From Methylibium sp. (GTDB lineage: Bacteria > Pseudomonadota > Gammaproteobacteria > Burkholderiales > Burkholderiaceae_C), in contig PNNH01000038.1 of the NCBI GenBank assembly GCA_013824165.1, positions 62,001-126,000 on the forward strand: a stretch of 64,000 nt of DNA, read 5' to 3'. The notes beneath the pieces are model-generated. The model was not told where the DNA came from. It was given only the letters and a program-made list of their open reading frames with translations, and did no database searches. A program made the translations under genes and the position numbers. Shown in pieces: positions 60,518-64,000 of the stretch (positions within the stretch are counted from its first letter, which is position 1; each line of letters opens with the position of its first letter).

Positions 60518-62605
60518 TCAGCCCAGCGCGCCGAGCACCGAAATCTCGCGCTGCTCAGGCACCTCGTTGTAGGACAGCACGGCCAGCCCCGGCGCGAACA
60601 GCCGCGCATAGCGCGCCAGCAGGGGCCTGATTTGCGGCATCACCAGGAGGATGGGCGCGAAGCCCTGGTGCTTCATCTGGTCGCGTGCCGCGGGCATGTG
60701 CTGCTGCAGCTGCGAGAGCAGCTGCGGGTCGACCGGATAGCTGTCCAGCTGCAGCTTGGGATTGGCCTGGCGCGCCTGGTTCAGCGCGCCCAGCAGCAGG
60801 TTCTCCAGCTCGCCGCCAAGGTTGAAGACGCGCATCGCGCCCGTTGGGCCACAGAGCTGGCCGACGATCTGGCGGCGCAGCGTGCAGCGCACCTCGGCGG
60901 CCAGCAGGATGGGGTCCTTGCTGTTCTCGGCGTTCTCCACTAAGGTGCTGGCGATGGGCACGATGTCCTTCAACGAGACGTTCTCGGCCAGCAGCAGGCG
61001 CAGGATCTTCAGCAGCTGGGCGTGGCCATAGGCCTTCTCCAGCGCGGCGGCCAGTTTGGGCGCGAGCGCGGCCAGGCGCTCTTGCAGTGCGGTCACGTCG
61101 TCAAAGCGCAGCAGCTCGGGCAGTTGTTCGCGCACCAGTTTGGAAACATGGGTGGCGATGGCGCTGGATACATCCACCACCTGGTAGCCCAGGCCCAGTG
61201 CATGGGCCTTGTTCTGCGGCTCGATCCAGGTGACAGGCAGGCCGTAGGCGGGGTCGGCGCCGGGCACGCCATCGAGTTCGCCATAGACTTGGGCCGAGGC
61301 GATGGCCATCAGCCGGTCCGGGTGCAGCTCGGCCTGCGCGATCACGCTTCCGCCCAGCAGCACCGCGTACTGCGCGGGCTTGAGCGTCAGGTCATCGCGC
61401 AGCGTGATCGGCGGCAGCAGCAGGCCCAGGCTTTCGCTCAGGCTCTGGCGCATGCCTTTGACGCGCTGCTGCAGCGGCGCGCCCTGGTCCGGCGAGATCA
61501 AGCCCACCAGCTTGTAGCCCAGCGAGACCGACAGCGGCTCCACCACCGGCAGCGCGCGCCAGTCCATCTCGGGCGGCGCGCCGGTCAGCAGCGCCGCATC
61601 CAGCGGCTCGGCCGGCTTGACCACCTGCTGCGCACGCCCCGCCATGCGCCAGCCCACATAGGCCAGCACGGCGGCGAAGCAGCCAAACACCAGCGTCGGC
61701 ATGCCGGGGATCACGGCCAGCGCCAGCATCAGGCCGGCGGCCGCATAGAGCACCTGCGGCGAGGCCAGCAGCTGGTCGCCGATCTGAGATTCCAGCTCGC
61801 CCGAGTCGCTGACGCGGGTGACGATGATGGCCGCTGCAGAAGACAACAGCAGCGCCGGGATCTGCGCTACCAGGCCATCGCCGATGGTCAGCAGCGCATA
61901 GGTGCGGAAGGCATCGCCCAGGCTCAGATCGTGCATGAAGCTGCCGATCGCGACGCCGCCGATCAGGTTGATCAGCAGGATCAGGATGGAGGCGATCGCG
62001 TCGCCGCGCACGAACTTGCTGGCGCCGTCCATCGCGCCATAGAAGTCAGCCTCGGCGCCAACTTCCTTGCGGCGCGCTTGAGCCTTCTCCTGGTTGATCA
62101 GGCCGGCGTTGAGGTCGGCGTCGATCGCCATCTGCTTGCCGGGCAGGGCGTCCAGCGTGAAGCGCGCCGAAACTTCGGAGATGCGCTCCGCGCCCTTGGT
62201 GACGACGATGAAATTCACCACCATCAGGATGACGAACACCACCAAGCCGACGACGAAGTTGCCGCCGATCACCACATTGCCGAAGCTCTCGATCACTTGG
62301 CCGGCGGCGTGCGTGCCCTCGTGTCCGTGCAGCAGCACCACGCGCGTGGAAGCCACGTTCAGCGACAGGCGCAGCAGCGTGGTGGCCAGGATGATGCTCG
62401 GGAAGACCGAGAAGTCCAGCGGCCGCTTGGCATTGACGCTGACCAGGATCACCACCAGCGCCAGCACGATGTTGAATGTGAACAGCATGTCCAGCAGCAC
62501 CGGCGGCATCGGCAGGATGACCATGCCGAGGATGGCCATCAGGAACAGCGGCGCGGCGATGCGGTACTCGCGCATCAGGGCGTTGAGTCGGGCAATCAGG
62601 TTCAT
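60518..62605 (-). CDS. flhA: Flagellar export gate protein FlhA
   Basis: 695 residues. Eight N-terminal membrane helices (about 1-320) with the FHIPEP-like cytoplasmic loop (RISEVSARFTLDALPGKQMAIDADLNAG in parts), then the cytoplasmic domain with substrate-docking region and the C-terminal tail (VMPQIRPLLARYARLFAPGLAVLSYNEVP in parts). It forms the nonameric ring of the flagellar type III export gate. Its ATG overlaps the flhB stop. Confidence 0.97.
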   Translation of the reverse strand: MNLIARLNALMREYRIAAPLFLMAILGMVILPMPPVLLDMLFTFNIVLALVVILVSVNAKRPLDFSVFPSIILATTLLRLSLNVASTRVVLLHGHEGTHAAGQVIESFGNVVIGGNFVVGLVVFVILMVVNFIVVTKGAERISEVSARFTLDALPGKQMAIDADLNAGLINQEKAQARRKEVGAEADFYGAMDGASKFVRGDAIASILILLINLIGGVAIGSFMHDLSLGDAFRTYALLTIGDGLVAQIPALLLSSAAAIIVTRVSDSGELESQIGDQLLASPQVLYAAAGLMLALAVIPGMPTLVFGCFAAVLAYVGWRMAGRAQQVVKPAEPLDAALLTGAPPEMDWRALPVVEPLSVSLGYKLVGLISPDQGAPLQQRVKGMRQSLSESLGLLLPPITLRDDLTLKPAQYAVLLGGSVIAQAELHPDRLMAIASAQVYGELDGVPGADPAYGLPVTWIEPQNKAHALGLGYQVVDVSSAIATHVSKLVREQLPELLRFDDVTALQERLAALAPKLAAALEKAYGHAQLLKILRLLLAENVSLKDIVPIASTLVENAENSKDPILLAAEVRCTLRRQIVGQLCGPTGAMRVFNLGGELENLLLGALNQARQANPKLQLDSYPVDPQLLSQLQQHMPAARDQMKHQGFAPILLVMPQIRPLLARYARLFAPGLAVLSYNEVPEQREISVLGALG

Positions 62606-63738
62606 GGCTGGGGATCGGAGAGGTGTAGGGGCACGGCCAGGTTGGCCGGCAGCAGCGGCGCGCTCTTGCGCTCGCCGCTGCTGAAGGCCTTCAGCTGCAT
62701 CACATAGCTCAGCACCTGGGCCACAGCCTGGTACAGCGAAGCAGGGATCTGCTGCTGCACCTGGCTGCTGTTGTAGATCGCGCGTGCCAGTGGCGGCAGC
62801 GTCAACACCTGCACCTGATGCTGGCGCGCGATTTCACGGATGTAGAGGGCCATTTCGTCCACGCCCTTGGCGAGCAGGAAGGGTGCCTCGGCGCGCTTCT
62901 CGTCATAGCGCAGCGCCACGGCGTAGTGCTCGGGGTTGATGATCACCACGTCGGCCTCGGGCACGGCCTTGCGGATGCCGCGCCGGCTCAGCTGGCGCTG
63001 CAGCTGGCGCATGCGCTGGCGCACCTCGGGCCGACCTTCGTTGTTCTTGTACTCTTCCTTGAGTTCCTGCTTGCTCATGCGCTGACCGCGAAGGAACAAG
63101 AACTGCTGCAGCGGCGTGTCAAGCAAGGCGAACAGGCCAAGGATCGCAGCCATCACCAACAATGCGTCCAGCGTCATGCCGGCGCCCTTGAGCAGGGCCT
63201 GGTCGAGGCTCTGCCCCTGCAGATGCACCCAGTCCGCGGCCTGGCTGCGCGCTAGGTAGGCCAGCGTGGCCAGCAGGCACAGCACCTTGACGATGGAGCC
63301 GGCGAGGTCGCTGTAGTGCTTGCCGCTGAACAGCCGCCCAAGATTGGCCAGCGGGCTCAGGCGCTGCGCCTTCGGCATCCAGTTGCTAGCTGCGAACATC
63401 AGGCCGCCGGGCAGATTCGAGGCGATCAGCACCGCGGCCGGAATCACCAGCAGCGGCAGCAGCATCTTCAACAAAAGCCACATCACCTGCCAGCCCAGCG
63501 CGGACCAGGCGTTGTCCTGCGCGCCTTCCAGGTCCAGCGGCACCAGCACCATGCGGAACAGCAGCTCGAAGTCCTTCAGGTATTGCGGCATCAGCAGCAA
63601 AAGCAGCTTGAAGCTCAACAGGATGCCGACTGCCATGGCCAGGTCCTTGGAGCGCGCCACCTGGCCCTGCTCGCGCGCCTTGCGCAGCTTCTGCTCCGAG
63701 GCCTTTTCGCTCTTGTCGGCGCTGCTGGACTCAGCCAT
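62602..63738 (-). CDS. flhB: Flagellar export switch protein FlhB (NPEH variant)
   Basis: 378 residues. Four membrane helices (about 34-50, 88-108, 140-162 and 186-208), then the cytoplasmic domain MSKQELKEEYKNNEGRPEVR and the autocleavage site INPEHYAVAL at residues 268-271, where most homologues have NPTH. The Glu replaces Thr at the second-last position of the motif. FlhB controls the switch from hook to filament substrates. Overlaps flhA and fliR by 4 and 8 bp. Confidence 0.95.
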   Translation of the reverse strand: MAESSSADKSEKASEQKLRKAREQGQVARSKDLAMAVGILLSFKLLLLLMPQYLKDFELLFRMVLVPLDLEGAQDNAWSALGWQVMWLLLKMLLPLLVIPAAVLIASNLPGGLMFAASNWMPKAQRLSPLANLGRLFSGKHYSDLAGSIVKVLCLLATLAYLARSQAADWVHLQGQSLDQALLKGAGMTLDALLVMAAILGLFALLDTPLQQFLFLRGQRMSKQELKEEYKNNEGRPEVRQRMRQLQRQLSRRGIRKAVPEADVVIINPEHYAVALRYDEKRAEAPFLLAKGVDEMALYIREIARQHQVQVLTLPPLARAIYNSSQVQQQIPASLYQAVAQVLSYVMQLKAFSSGERKSAPLLPANLAVPLHLSDPQP

Positions 63739-64000
63739 TGAGCGCTCCCGTTTTCAGGCCCTGGTCGATCAACTCCAGCACGCGCTCCGTCATGCGCAGG
63801 TAGTGCGCTGGGACGAAGGCCAGCATCTGCGTCAGCATGAACAGGCCGAACAGTGTGACCAGCGAAAAGCCCAGCGAGAACAGGTTCAGGCTGGGTGCCA
63901 CGCGGTTGAGCAGGCCCAGCCCAACCTGCACCACCACGGTCGAGAAGATCACCGGCAGCGCAAGCAGCAGCGCCGCCGAGAACACCCAGGCGATGTTGAA
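63731..64000 (-). CDS. fliR: Flagellar export protein FliR (N-terminus beyond window)
   Basis: About 90 C-terminal residues of FliR; the frame is open to base 64000 with no credible start inside. Visible: IAWVFSAALLLALPVIFSTV, VQVGLGLLNRVAPSLNLFSL, GFSLVTLFGLFMLTQML and a short Lys/Gly-rich tail. These match the last transmembrane helices of the FliR/SpaR export-gate subunit. It leads the fliR-flhB-flhA order. Confidence 0.92.
   Translation of the reverse strand, partial: FNIAWVFSAALLLALPVIFSTVVVQVGLGLLNRVAPSLNLFSLGFSLVTLFGLFMLTQMLAFVPAHYLRMTERVLELIDQGLKTGALNG

Noticed and set aside
1-64000. Prophage, IS element, integron or tRNA-linked island
   Set aside because: No transposase, integrase, terminal repeats, tRNA or rRNA were seen; gene strand blocks and composition are chromosomal.

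Overview
This window is a gene-dense, high-GC (mid-60s % by eye) stretch of a bacterial chromosome, most likely from a Burkholderiales betaproteobacterium of the Roseateles/Pelomonas/Rubrivivax type. That placement is inferred from gene content and order: tungstate and TRAP transporters, an Entner-Doudoroff edd-eda pair, RibBX, the minor-pilin operon, flagellar genes and the ybgC-tolQRA order. I saw no rRNA, tRNA, IS element, prophage or CRISPR array. Both ends cut genes: a LytS-type histidine kinase on the left and fliR on the right.

Layout. 1-4 kb: histidine kinase, phosphomannomutase/phosphoglucomutase and Kdo transferase (envelope sugars). 4-6.2 kb: an orphan AAA ATPase and a class C beta-lactamase-fold serine hydrolase. 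6.2-9.7 kb: a tungstate ABC transporter (tupBCA) facing a GAF/Fis-HTH regulator. 9.7-12.3 kb: a stand-alone GspE/PilB-like ATPase. 12.4-20.3 kb: a TRAP transporter divergent from a winged-helix regulator, a fused 5-oxoprolinase and pyroglutamyl peptidase; together these look like a pyroglutamate uptake and catabolism island. 20.3-23.7 kb: an ECF sigma/anti-sigma pair divergent from a DUF2282-DUF692-DUF2063-DoxX operon, which matches the recently described bufferin (gold-induced, gig) type of copper-binding RiPP locus. 23.8-30.8 kb: one long minus-strand block, ribD-ribBX-ribH-nusB-aminotransferase-ybgC-tolQ-tolR-tolA. 30.8-35.7 kb: a type IV minor-pilin operon led by a frameshifted FimT-like gene that carries a G7 tract and an 18-bp tandem repeat. 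35.8-38.6 kb: nrdR, glyA with a ZTP (pfl) riboswitch, and a lytic transglycosylase. 38.8-41.5 kb: ubiD, a highly structured possible small RNA ending in a strong terminator, and a YdcF-like protein. 41.5-45.2 kb: a large DUF748/AsmA-like protein. 45.2-51 kb: msrA and a six-gene transporter set (ABC ATPase, MacB/FtsX-like permease, C4 small protein, DUF3299 protein, His-rich small protein, ZnuD-like TonB receptor) that looks like a zinc-uptake system. 51-58.2 kb: pdxH, a MocA-like nucleotidyltransferase, chaC, edd-eda behind a HexR-like operator, a PAS chemoreceptor and exonuclease III. 58.5-64 kb: flagellin, a possible FliK-like protein and the export genes flhA, flhB and fliR.

Three themes connect the loci. 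5-Oxoproline can come from the TRAP importer, from Pcp acting on peptides, or from ChaC acting on glutathione, and would feed the oxoprolinase. Metal handling appears three times (tungstate, copper/bufferin, zinc). Envelope assembly is represented by tolQRA, waaA, minor pilins, DUF748 and the flagellar export apparatus. The points most worth a second look are the bufferin locus, the frameshifted pseudopilin, the candidate sRNA at about 40.5 kb, the ZTP riboswitch and the pyroglutamate island.
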